DNA of 14,226 nucleotides from NCBI GenBank assembly GCA_036003885.1, contig DASYSA010000269.1:1-14226 (forward strand), given 5' to 3'. The notes under the pieces are model-generated. The model worked only from the letters and a program-made list of their open reading frames with translations. It ran no database searches and had not been told where the DNA came from. Source of the DNA: DASYSA01 sp036003885 (GTDB lineage Bacteria > Acidobacteriota > Blastocatellia > UBA7656). The position numbers and the translations under genes are program-made. Below are positions 5,792-12,257 of this stretch, piece after piece; position 1 is the first letter of the stretch, and every line of letters begins with the position of its first letter.

Positions 5792-6781
5792 TCAAGCTGA
5801 AATAATTCGAGTGAGATCGTCCAGCAGCGTGCGAGCAATCGCGTCGCGGCCTGAACGGGCCAGCGACAGGACTTGTGCTTGTTCAGTTCTGAAGACAGCC
5901 GCTTTCGATGTCCCGGCGATTGCAAAGAAGGGCGAGTCGGATGACAGCAGCTTGGGCGCTACGCTCACACGAACTTTTCCTTGCCAGATTCGCGCGCGCC
6001 CGACCAATCGAACGACCCGGCCTCTTGCTCGCGCCTCCCTGATCAACGTCTCGGTTTCGGGACCAATGCCCAGGCGGGATACTTCAGCCAGTTTAGTCTC
6101 CGCGCCCATTAGCGCCTTTGCGAGGATGAGGATCTTGCAAGCCGTGTCCCATCCTCTGATGTCCATTGAAGGGTCGGGCTCAGCGATGCCATCGACTTGA
6201 GCGCGAGCGAGCGCCTTTTCGAATGAGATCCCCCCATCCTGCATCTCCGTAAGAATGTAGTTCGTCGTTCCGTTCAGCACGCCTCGAATCTCGAGGACGG
6301 GTTCGATCGCAAGGTCGTCGGGTATTGGAACCCCGGTTGTGCCGGTGTAGGCGATTTGTGACTCTCCAACCTCGGCAGCCTTTCTGAGGGCGTCGAAACC
6401 ATGCACGAGCGGGCCTTTGTCCGCGGTTACGACGTTGATCCCCAGCCCCAGAGCCTCCTCGATCAGAGCAAGCGCAGGCTGACCGTCGACGAGATTTGTG
6501 GGCAAGGACTCGACGAGTGCGCGCGCGCCGAAGGTCCGGAGCGAAGCAACAAACTCTCGCATGTTGGCAATGCTGTTAGAGGAGAACTCGATCACACTGC
6601 CGCCGGCTTGTTTATGAGCGAGAAGCTTGCGGAGGTCTTCAGAGGAATCGAGCAGAACACCGCCCGTGGAGTCGGCAACGCCGCGGATGCGTATCTCTAA
6701 GTTCTTCTTCCGAGACTCCCCGATATGGTAGGCGAAAGAGCGCCCCACGTTGCCAAGTCCAAGGAGCGCAATGTCGACCAA
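5792..6781 (-). CDS. hom: homoserine dehydrogenase, short form without ACT domain
   Basis: A 329-residue NAD(P)-dependent enzyme converting aspartate semialdehyde to homoserine on the way to threonine, methionine and isoleucine. The Rossmann motif GLGNVG is at residues 8-13, and TADKGPLVHG (119-128) matches the family TANK region. The signature GVLNGTTNYILTEM is at 167-180. Catalytic region: Glu201, Asp207, Asp212 and Lys216 in AEPDPSMDIRGWDTACKI. It lacks the C-terminal ACT domain of the 430-residue form, so threonine feedback through ACT is not expected. The only plausible start is a TTG at 6781: it has no Shine-Dalgarno and is preceded almost directly by a heptamer array (from 6784), while an in-frame stop at 6818-6820 limits the frame. 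An internal start would remove the Rossmann motif. No threonine pathway gene is adjacent in the window. Confidence 0.95.
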   Translation of the reverse strand: MVDIALLGLGNVGRSFAYHIGESRKKNLEIRIRGVADSTGGVLLDSSEDLRKLLAHKQAGGSVIEFSSNSIANMREFVASLRTFGARALVESLPTNLVDGQPALALIEEALGLGINVVTADKGPLVHGFDALRKAAEVGESQIAYTGTTGVPIPDDLAIEPVLEIRGVLNGTTNYILTEMQDGGISFEKALARAQVDGIAEPDPSMDIRGWDTACKILILAKALMGAETKLAEVSRLGIGPETETLIREARARGRVVRLVGRARIWQGKVRVSVAPKLLSSDSPFFAIAGTSKAAVFRTEQAQVLSLARSGRDAIARTLLDDLTRIISA

Positions 6782-6783
6782 AG

Positions 6784-6942
6784 CAGTTTTCAGTTTTCGG
6801 TTTTCAGTTTCCAGTTGTCAGCCAAAAGGGTAGACGAACAGTTTTTAGTTTTCGGTTTTCAGTTTTCAGCGAAAACGATAAGGGTCCACACGAGTGCTTA
6901 CCTATCGGCGCTGAAAACTAAAAACTGCAAAACTGAAAACTG
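6784..6942. repeat. period-7 array, CAGTTTT family, two direct arms and one inverted
   Basis: Arm 1 (6784-6821) is CAGTTTT, CAGTTTT, CGGTTTT, CAGTTTC, CAGTTGT plus CAG. Arm 2 (6839-6866) is CAGTTTT, TAGTTTT, CGGTTTT, CAGTTTT. Arm 3 (6911-6942) is inverse: CTGAAAA, CTAAAAA, an 8-nt variant CTGCAAAA, CTGAAAA, CTG. Arm 3 can pair with either arm 1 or arm 2, giving two mutually exclusive long hairpins. The array fills the whole gap between homoserine dehydrogenase and the next upstream gene and ends 1 nt before that gene's stop codon. Confidence 0.85.
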
Positions 6943-6943
6943 C

Positions 6944-7921
6944 TTATCCTGCGGGCAGTAATCCCTTCACGTCGCGGACGACTCTGGCCACCTCTTCCTG
7001 ATCTCCGAATGCCATCATGAAGAACTTGTAGCCGTTGTGAAAACAGACCAGGCCGTTTCCAAAAAGCCAGATACTCGAAAGGAGAGGATTGCCGCCCAAT
7101 ACAAGGCTGATCGGGAAACCGGTGACGGCCCCCCCCATTACAGCTTCATAGACCAACCCCGCTCCCGCCGCAACGCTGAAGGCTCCGAGCAGCGGTGCAC
7201 CAACGTATTTGGCCGCGTCACGCTGGAATTTAACCCGCCCCGCTTCGGCTTCAGTCAGCTTTCCGTCTCGCAGCAACTCTTCCTGGCGTTTCAGGTAGAC
7301 TTCGTATTTCTCTGATAGCTTTCTTAACCCGTACGGCACGATCGCCGAGTGGAACAGCCAGCTGCCCGCCCCTCCTGCGCCAAGCAGCGTCACATCGAGA
7401 GCCGAGAACGCGGAGCCTGCCCTTGTTCCAGCCACGAACGCGAGCGATACAATCGCCGCCTTGCCGGGATTCTCCTTTGCCCACGTACGCGCCTTGGAAA
7501 GGGCGCTGAGTACCGAAGACGGAAGACGAGCTGCGGAAGCGCTCGAGCGCGCGGCCCCACTGGCGTTCTCATAAAAGCGCCGGGCATCGCCATACAAATC
7601 GGATGCGGTCGCCTTGACATCGCTCGCGACCTCGGCGGCCTTCTCCTTAGCGCCTGAGTTTTGTGCTGCTTCGTCGATCGTCTCCCCGACCTTGCGCGCG
7701 CTATCAGTCACGCGCTCGCTGATCTTATGGTCCCGGTCGATACGCGAAATCTCTTCGCGCGCTGCGTCGATCCCGGAGGACGCTGCGTCAACGCCTTTGC
7801 GAAGGGCATCGGTGGCCGCCTTCGTTCCCTGGTCGAGCTTCGAAGTGATTTTGTACTTCTCATCAAGATCGCGCGCAGTCTGCTCGGCGCGCCGCCTCAA
7901 CTCATCAAGCTTTCCTGGCAT
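6944..7921 (-). CDS. membrane protein with LEA/apolipoprotein-like N-terminal half
   Basis: A 325-residue protein I cannot assign to a named family. Residues 1-150 are rich in Ala, Lys, Glu, Asp and Arg, without proline until 134, and form long amphipathic helices like LEA or apolipoprotein repeats. An internal repeat is visible: DEKYKITSKL (20-29) matches DRDHKISERV (62-71), 42 residues apart. Residues 153-195 and 238-302 are hydrophobic and glycine-rich, giving probably four membrane segments, separated by a charged helical loop (201-236) with EKYEVYLKRQEELLRDGKL. The C-terminus is short and cytoplasmic in style. The ATG at 7921 has an excellent AAGGAG 7 nt upstream. A role in membrane or stress protection is suggested by composition only. 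It lies between the thioesterase and homoserine dehydrogenase on the same strand. Confidence 0.8.
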   Translation of the reverse strand: MPGKLDELRRRAEQTARDLDEKYKITSKLDQGTKAATDALRKGVDAASSGIDAAREEISRIDRDHKISERVTDSARKVGETIDEAAQNSGAKEKAAEVASDVKATASDLYGDARRFYENASGAARSSASAARLPSSVLSALSKARTWAKENPGKAAIVSLAFVAGTRAGSAFSALDVTLLGAGGAGSWLFHSAIVPYGLRKLSEKYEVYLKRQEELLRDGKLTEAEAGRVKFQRDAAKYVGAPLLGAFSVAAGAGLVYEAVMGGAVTGFPISLVLGGNPLLSSIWLFGNGLVCFHNGYKFFMMAFGDQEEVARVVRDVKGLLPAG

Positions 7922-8048
7922 CTGTGAACTCCTTGCCTCTATCTTACTCCCACGTATGGTGATCGACTACCAAAGAGTGATACGAGTTTGGGTGAGTTGC
8001 TGTTCCTTGGTACGGATCAGATCGACGCTTCCGGGGGTCTCTTCAACG

Positions 8049-8450
8049 TCAGTTTTCCCGAACCGGTACCGGCCTGCGGTTCTCGTCGACCGCGACATAG
8101 ACGACCTCGGCTTCAGTTACCAGAGCGCGCTGGGTCGGGTGGCTGATGCGGTCGGCTTCGACAATTACCTTGACGGTGATCGAGGTGCGGCCGATTCGAA
8201 CCAGATCGGTGTAAAAGCTGACCAGATCGCCGACGAACACGGGAGCCACGAAGACGACTTCATGCATAGCTTTGGTGACGATTTTTTTGAGCGTGTGCTT
8301 GCGAGCCTCGATCGCTGCGGCTATGTCGATGTAGCTGAGTATCACCCCGCCGAAGATTGTGCCGTGAGCGTTGGTGTCCTTGGGCATCAACACGACTCTA
8401 ATGGCGGGATCTAAAGCCGGCCCATCTTCGGCATTGTCAGATTCGCTCAT
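8049..8450 (-). CDS. acyl-CoA thioesterase, hotdog fold, YciA type
   Basis: A 133-residue single hotdog-fold enzyme that hydrolyses acyl-CoA to free acid and CoA; cytoplasmic, usually a hexamer. The family signature is MPKDTNAHGTIFGGVILSYID (residues 22-42), with Asn27, the GTIFGG turn on the hot-dog helix and Asp42, the residues expected near the active site. The following VTKAMHEVVFVAPVFVGDLVSFYTDLVRIGRTSITV is the usual strand set. Length matches YciA/acyl-CoA hydrolases of 130-165 residues. The start is the ATG at 8450; no Shine-Dalgarno is visible, and a candidate promoter at 8460-8489 would give an almost leaderless message. Broad medium/long-chain substrate use is typical of the family, not shown here. 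Confidence 0.92.
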   Translation of the reverse strand: MSESDNAEDGPALDPAIRVVLMPKDTNAHGTIFGGVILSYIDIAAAIEARKHTLKKIVTKAMHEVVFVAPVFVGDLVSFYTDLVRIGRTSITVKVIVEADRISHPTQRALVTEAEVVYVAVDENRRPVPVREN

Positions 8451-8459
8451 AGCCGAGTC

Positions 8460-8489
8460 AGCCTAGCCCGGCCTGTCGATCAGTGTCAA
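8460..8489 (-). promoter_or_regulatory. possible promoter for the thioesterase gene
   Basis: Read on the minus strand, a perfect TTGACA (8489-8484) is followed after 18 nt by TAGGCT (8465-8460), which matches the -10 in only three positions. Transcription would begin about 3 nt before the ATG at 8450, which fits the absence of a Shine-Dalgarno. Weak evidence. Confidence 0.3.
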
Positions 8490-8535
8490 ACCGATCCAAC
8501 TTTCAATTGCACTGAGCGCGCTCACCATCCAGACG

Positions 8536-8560
8536 ATTCGAATTTCGAATTTCGCATTTC
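8536..8560. repeat. period-7 array, TTTCGAA family
   Basis: ATTCGAA, TTTCGAA, TTTCGCA, then TTTCC: three and a half heptamers in the divergent gap between the thioesterase and the Nudix gene. The same family occurs in opposite orientation at 9995-10013 (AAATTCG repeated), so the two bracket the Nudix and DUF62 genes. Confidence 0.65.
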
Positions 8561-8598
8561 CTTTGATCCTCATATCGCGGAGTGGTAGTTTTGCGCTC

Positions 8599-9015
8599 AT
8601 GGAGGAGCAGAAGGTAGCTGCGGGAGGCGTTGTGATTGAGACCGATAGCGCAGGTACGAGTCGCGTCCTGCTCGTGCACAGGCCGGCCTACGACGATTGG
8701 TCGTTTCCCAAAGGCAAGGCCGAGCCGGGCGAGACAATAGAACAGACGGCGCTACGGGAGGTCAAAGAAGAGACGGGGCTCGCATGTCGCATAATCCGTG
8801 AACTGGGTTCGACGCGATACGAATACCGCTCGCGCAGGGGCGCGCTGAGGCCCAAGGTCGTTCACTACTTCCTCATGACCCAGGTCGATGGGGCTATTAC
8901 GACCGGGGGTGCCGAAGTCGACTTGGCCTCGTGGTTTGACGTCGAAGAGGCGGAACGCCGACTAACCTACGATATTGACCGGGGCCTATTGTCACGGGCC
9001 GTCGCCTCTCAGTGA
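8599..9015 (+). CDS. Nudix hydrolase (MutT/Ap4A-hydrolase-like)
   Basis: A 138-residue phosphohydrolase of the Nudix superfamily, cleaving a nucleoside diphosphate linked to another group with Mg2+. The Nudix box is complete at residues 39-61: G39, x5, E45, x7, then REVKEETGL (53-61), with Glu57 and Glu58 as metal ligands. The preceding LLVHRPAYDDWSFPKGK resembles the catalytic domain of mycobacterial MutT1 and Ap4A hydrolases, but the C-terminal histidine phosphatase domain of MutT1 is absent. I start at the ATG at 8599: an upstream TTG at 8563 would add 12 residues outside the fold. A weak GCGGAG lies upstream. The gene precedes the DUF62 SAM hydrolase by 105 nt on the same strand. Substrate is not determined by the sequence. 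Confidence 0.92.
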   Translation: MEEQKVAAGGVVIETDSAGTSRVLLVHRPAYDDWSFPKGKAEPGETIEQTALREVKEETGLACRIIRELGSTRYEYRSRRGALRPKVVHYFLMTQVDGAITTGGAEVDLASWFDVEEAERRLTYDIDRGLLSRAVASQ

Positions 9016-9023
9016 TCTTTGAG

Positions 9024-9051
9024 TCGTAACGTAAAACCTAAAACGGAAAAC
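9024..9051. repeat. period-7 array, NNAAAAC family
   Basis: TCGTAAC, GTAAAAC, CTAAAAC, GGAAAAC: a constant AAAAC with a changing dinucleotide every 7 nt. It starts 8 nt after the Nudix stop codon. No inverted partner is seen within this gap. Confidence 0.6.
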
Positions 9052-9120
9052 GTGCTTTGTAATCTCGCGGGCTGAGATAGAATATGCTTGTCTGATTACG
9101 GGGAGCATCGGAGGAACGGA

Positions 9121-9921
9121 ATGTCTGATAAGAGACCGATCATCACGCTCACGACAGACTTTGGCGAGGCGGACTACTTCGTCGCTGCGATCAAGGGGGT
9201 CATATACTCGATCAATCCATCGGTCGAGATCGTAGACATTACTCATCAGATTCCCCCGCACGACGTCTACGATGCGGCCTTTACGCTGATGTGCTGCTCC
9301 GGTGAATTCCCTCGCAACACGGTGCACCTGGTTGTTGTCGACCCGGGGGTCGGATCCACCAGGCGGCCGATCATGGTTATGGCCGACGAGCACCAGTTCG
9401 TCGGTCCCGACAACGGCGTCTTCAGTTACGTCTATCAGCGGCAGGAGATGCATCGGATCGTTCATCTGACCGAGGGACACTACTTCCGGTCACCCCTCTC
9501 GGGTACGTTTCACGGCAGGGACATCTTTGCCCCCATCGCTGCCTACCTGTCGAAGTCGATCGAATGGCGAATGCTTGGGGAAGAAATAGCCGATCCGGTC
9601 CGGTTCAACACCCCGACGCCAACCGTGATTTCCGGAAGACAGATTCGAGGCAGTGTTATTCACATAGATCGCTTTGGCAATGTAATCACGAACATTACCA
9701 GAGAAGAACTGCCCGACGAACGCGTACAATCGGGGGCCCGGGTGCGCATCGGAAAGCATGCGACCGAGCGCGTTCTTACGCACTACGCCGAAGCTGCGGG
9801 CGACGAACTCTTTGCTTACTTCGGTAGCGCCGGCTTCCTCGAGCTCGCCGTAAACAGACAGTCGGCGGCGCGCATTGTTGAGGCGCGGCGAGGGTTGGAG
9901 GTTGAGGTGATTTGCGGGTGA
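9121..9921 (+). CDS. SAM hydroxide adenosyltransferase (DUF62)
   Basis: A 266-residue enzyme of the DUF62 family, relatives of fluorinase and chlorinase that use water and split S-adenosylmethionine into adenosine and methionine. Visible marks: LTTDFGEADYFVAAIKGV (10-27), IPPHDVYDAAF (45-54), VVVDPGVGSTRRPI (71-84) with Asp74 and Arg81, GPDNGVF (95-101), SGTFHGRDIFAPIAAYLS (127-144) with His131, and HIDRFGNVITNI in the C-terminal domain. Asp74, Arg81 and His131 match the Asp-Arg-His triad that activates water in archaeal DUF62. The ATG at 9121 follows a good GGAGG; an upstream start at 9088 adds 11 residues without need. The cellular purpose of this family is still unclear. It stands between Nudix and citrate synthase with its own likely promoter. 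Confidence 0.93.
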   Translation: MSDKRPIITLTTDFGEADYFVAAIKGVIYSINPSVEIVDITHQIPPHDVYDAAFTLMCCSGEFPRNTVHLVVVDPGVGSTRRPIMVMADEHQFVGPDNGVFSYVYQRQEMHRIVHLTEGHYFRSPLSGTFHGRDIFAPIAAYLSKSIEWRMLGEEIADPVRFNTPTPTVISGRQIRGSVIHIDRFGNVITNITREELPDERVQSGARVRIGKHATERVLTHYAEAAGDELFAYFGSAGFLELAVNRQSAARIVEARRGLEVEVICG

Positions 9922-9923
9922 AC

Positions 9924-9993
9924 TCCTGGGTACGCACGCTTCCAGCGTGCTGCCTTTCACACGCCTGCAGGCTGGAAGCCTGCGTACCCAGGA
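9924..9993. repeat. paired hairpins in inverted orientation
   Basis: Two 27-nt inverted copies (9924-9950 and 9967-9993) differ at only two positions. Each contains a local hairpin with 7-bp arms: GCACGCT-TCC-AGCGTGC (9934-9950) and GCAGGCT-GGA-AGCCTGC (9967-9983). The two differences are the two bases of one pair in the local stem. The element starts 2 nt after the DUF62 stop codon. A terminator role is possible, but there is no T-run. Confidence 0.8.
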
Positions 9994-9994
9994 G

Positions 9995-10013
9995 GAAATT
10001 CGAAATTCGAAAT
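9995..10013. repeat. period-7 array, AAATTCG family
   Basis: GAAATTCGAAATTCGAAAT, about 2.7 heptamers, directly after the hairpin pair and directly before the citrate synthase promoter. It is an inverted relative of 8536-8560. Confidence 0.6.
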
Positions 10014-10016
10014 GCT

Positions 10017-10045
10017 TTGACACACGGTCTGGCCTCACATATTCT
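10017..10045 (+). promoter_or_regulatory. sigma70-type promoter for citrate synthase
   Basis: A perfect TTGACA (10017-10022) is 17 nt from TATTCT (10040-10045), with a predicted start near 10052 and a leader of about 63 nt. It lies just downstream of the repeats after the DUF62 gene, which suggests separate transcription of citrate synthase. Confidence 0.6.
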
Positions 10046-10115
10046 TTGAGCTTCGATCTCCTCGCGGATAGCTGTCAACGTTTCAGCGACACCCAACGAA
10101 AGGAATACTCCGAAG

Positions 10116-11249
10116 ATGTCGAGGGAAGCCAATGTCGCCAGGGCCGGTCTGGAGGGCATAGTAGCCGCACAGTCTCGCATCAGCGATGTGAATGGCCAGG
10201 AGGGTTGGCTCATCTATTGCGGGTACGATATTCACGATCTCGCCGACCACGCAACCTTCGAAGAGGTCATCTATCTCCTGTGGAACGGTCGACTGCCGAA
10301 CCGCGACGAGCTGGCTCAACTCAAACAACAACTCAGCAAAGAAATGAACCTGCCGGCGGGCATTCATCAATTGATCGCATCAATTCCAAAAGATGCGAAT
10401 CCTATGGATATGCTGCGCACCGTCGTTTCCGCTCTGTCGCTCTATGATCCTGACGGCGGGGACATGTCGACTGAGGCGAACCTGCGCAAAGCCATTAAAC
10501 TGACCGCAAAATTCCCGACGATAGTGACGACCTTCCAGCGTGTTCGCAACGGGCTCGAGCCGGTTGAGCCCCGGCCGGATCTCTCCATCGCGGCGAACTT
10601 CCTCTATACGCTGCGTGATGAAGTGCCGGATGAGATCTCGACTCGCACAATGGACGTCGCGCTTGTGCTTCACGCCGACCACGAGTTGAACGCGTCTACG
10701 TTCGCCGCCCGGGTTACGGCGGCGACGCTGTCGGACATGTATTCGGCGATCGTGTCGGCTATCGGAACGCTGAAAGGGCCGCTCCACGGAGGGGCCAATG
10801 AAGGTGTCATCAAGAACCTGTTAGAGATAGGCAGCGTCGAGAATGTTGAGGCGTGGACCTTGCAGGCCCTCGCCCAGAAGAAGAAGATCATGGGTTTCGG
10901 CCATCGCGTCTATCACACTGAAGATCCGCGTGCGACTCATCTCCGCGAGATGTCGCGCCAACTGGGCGAGCGAACCGGAGAGAAGAAGTGGTACGAGATG
11001 TCGGTGAAGATGGAAGAGGTGATGATGCGTGAGAAGAAGCTCAATTCGAATGTCGATTTCTATTCGGCTTCGACATACTACGCCCTTGGCATCCCCACCG
11101 ATCTGTTTACCCCTATCTTCGCATGTAGCCGAATCTCGGGATGGACGGCTCACGTCCTGGAGCAGTATGCGAACAATCGCCTGATCCGTCCTCGCGCGGA
11201 GTACGTCGGCCCTCGCGATCTGAAATACCGGCCAATCGAGCAGCGCTAA
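10116..11249 (+). CDS. gltA: citrate synthase family protein
   Basis: A 377-residue enzyme condensing acetyl-CoA with oxaloacetate to citrate, the entry step of the TCA cycle. The catalytic set is present: His224 in LHGGANEG, His263 in MGFGHRVYHTEDPR, and Asp314 in VDFYSA. LHADHELNAST (185-195) and the C-terminal SGWTAHVLEQ...RLIRPRAEYVG are also diagnostic. Length is that of the short Gram-positive/archaeal type (about 370-380), not the 430-residue NADH-regulated type, so NADH inhibition is not expected. A 2-methylcitrate synthase activity cannot be excluded from sequence, but no prp genes are near. The start is the ATG at 10116 with AAGGA about 12 nt upstream. It has its own promoter. It is convergent with the arsenic operon and ends 2 nt before a heptamer array. 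Confidence 0.93.
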   Translation: MSREANVARAGLEGIVAAQSRISDVNGQEGWLIYCGYDIHDLADHATFEEVIYLLWNGRLPNRDELAQLKQQLSKEMNLPAGIHQLIASIPKDANPMDMLRTVVSALSLYDPDGGDMSTEANLRKAIKLTAKFPTIVTTFQRVRNGLEPVEPRPDLSIAANFLYTLRDEVPDEISTRTMDVALVLHADHELNASTFAARVTAATLSDMYSAIVSAIGTLKGPLHGGANEGVIKNLLEIGSVENVEAWTLQALAQKKKIMGFGHRVYHTEDPRATHLREMSRQLGERTGEKKWYEMSVKMEEVMMREKKLNSNVDFYSASTYYALGIPTDLFTPIFACSRISGWTAHVLEQYANNRLIRPRAEYVGPRDLKYRPIEQR

Positions 11250-11251
11250 AC

Positions 11252-11346
11252 CAGTCACTTGTCATCGGTCACTCGTCATCTGTCAAGTCGCATTCGGTCC
11301 GCGTGACGGAGCTAGCCAATGACAAATGACAAATGACCAATGACAA
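11252..11346. repeat. period-7 inverted array, NNGTCAY family
   Basis: The left arm 11252-11286 is CAGTCAC, TTGTCAT, CGGTCAC, TCGTCAT, CTGTCAA: constant GTCA with a changing dinucleotide. The right arm 11319-11346 is inverse: ATGACAA, ATGACAA, ATGACCA, ATGACAA. The spacer is about 32 nt. It fills the gap between the convergent citrate synthase and arsM genes, starting 2 nt after one stop codon and ending 7 nt before the other. Confidence 0.8.
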
Positions 11347-11353
11347 AATCGAT

Positions 11354-12253
11354 TCACTCCTTCACGGCGTAGACTCGAACACTCGCGGCATAATCGTTGA
11401 CATTGGCCTCCCTAAGCATGTCAGCCAGTCGTCTCCGCGCTCCGGCGCCCTCGGAGGTCGTCGACTGAGGCGAGCAACAACCGGTCGCAACTACCGGCAA
11501 CTCGCTTGATGCTCCCGCCGTTGTAGAACAGGTCCCCCCGTCCTCAGTTTCAATTTTGGCGTAAGCGTTCAGGTCGGACCTGGTGTCGACGACTTCAACA
11601 TGAGCGAAGCCCGACTCAAGCAGGGTATTTCGGTACTCGTCGATCAGCACTGCGCCCGCTATGCAACCGGCATAAGCGAGCAGGTCGTTCGCTATCGCGG
11701 CGGGAAGCGGTTGTTTGAGGGCGATGTCGCTGACCGCCAGCCGGCCGCCCGGCTTTAGAACGCGTGCAATCTCCTGCATCACCGCCCGCTTGTCCGGAGC
11801 CAGATTGATAACGCAGTTGCTGATGACGCAATCAACCGAAGCGTCCGCCAGCGGGATCTTGTCGATAGTTGCAAGGTGAAACTCGACGTTCTCGTAAGGT
11901 GTGCCGTCGACCCCCTTTTCCGCGTTGCGCCGCGCCAGGGCTATCATCTCCTGTGTCATGTCTATGCCGATGGCTCGACCCTCGGGACCGACTTTAGCGG
12001 CCGCGAGGAACACGTCCAGGCCGCCGCCTGAGCCGAGATCGACGACCGTCTCTCCAGGCCTCAGATTGGCGTACGCCGTGGGATTTCCGCACGACAGACC
12101 CATGTTTGCCTCGGCTGGAATCGATGTGAGTTCTTCGGGTGAATATCCGAATGCTTCGGCCACCGCTCTGACACCTGAGTGTTCGCTCGACAGGCCGCTG
12201 CCGGCTATCGAACCATATCTGTCCCGTACGACTTCTTCGATCCTGTTTGACAT
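11354..12253 (-). CDS. arsM: arsenite methyltransferase
   Basis: A 299-residue SAM-dependent enzyme that methylates As(III) to mono-, di- and volatile trimethylated arsenic; cytoplasmic. The N-terminus is typical of bacterial ArsM (VRDRYGSIA, YSPEELTSIPAEANMGLSCGNP). SAM motif I is VVDLGSGGGLDVFLAA (70-85). Cys55 (LSCGNP), Cys147 (SNCVINL) and Cys197 (GCIAGA) are at the places of the conserved As(III)-binding cysteines; Cys259-Cys260 and Cys242 lie in a cysteine-containing tail common in these proteins. I start at the ATG at 12253, which has AAAGGAGAT in front; a frame open to 12460 runs into the neighbouring gene. It is the third gene of the marR-arsN2-arsM operon, 4 nt after arsN2, and convergent with citrate synthase. 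Confidence 0.96.
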   Translation of the reverse strand: MSNRIEEVVRDRYGSIAGSGLSSEHSGVRAVAEAFGYSPEELTSIPAEANMGLSCGNPTAYANLRPGETVVDLGSGGGLDVFLAAAKVGPEGRAIGIDMTQEMIALARRNAEKGVDGTPYENVEFHLATIDKIPLADASVDCVISNCVINLAPDKRAVMQEIARVLKPGGRLAVSDIALKQPLPAAIANDLLAYAGCIAGAVLIDEYRNTLLESGFAHVEVVDTRSDLNAYAKIETEDGGTCSTTAGASSELPVVATGCCSPQSTTSEGAGARRRLADMLREANVNDYAASVRVYAVKE

Positions 12254-12257
12254 CAGC

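Noticed and set aside
7614..8414. 266-residue plus-strand open frame
   Set aside because: It runs antisense across two well-supported minus-strand genes and has no family features.
9057..9083. Promoter TTGTAA-15-TAGAAT before the DUF62 gene
   Set aside because: Spacer too short and both boxes imperfect; not strong enough to annotate, though a promoter in this gap is likely.
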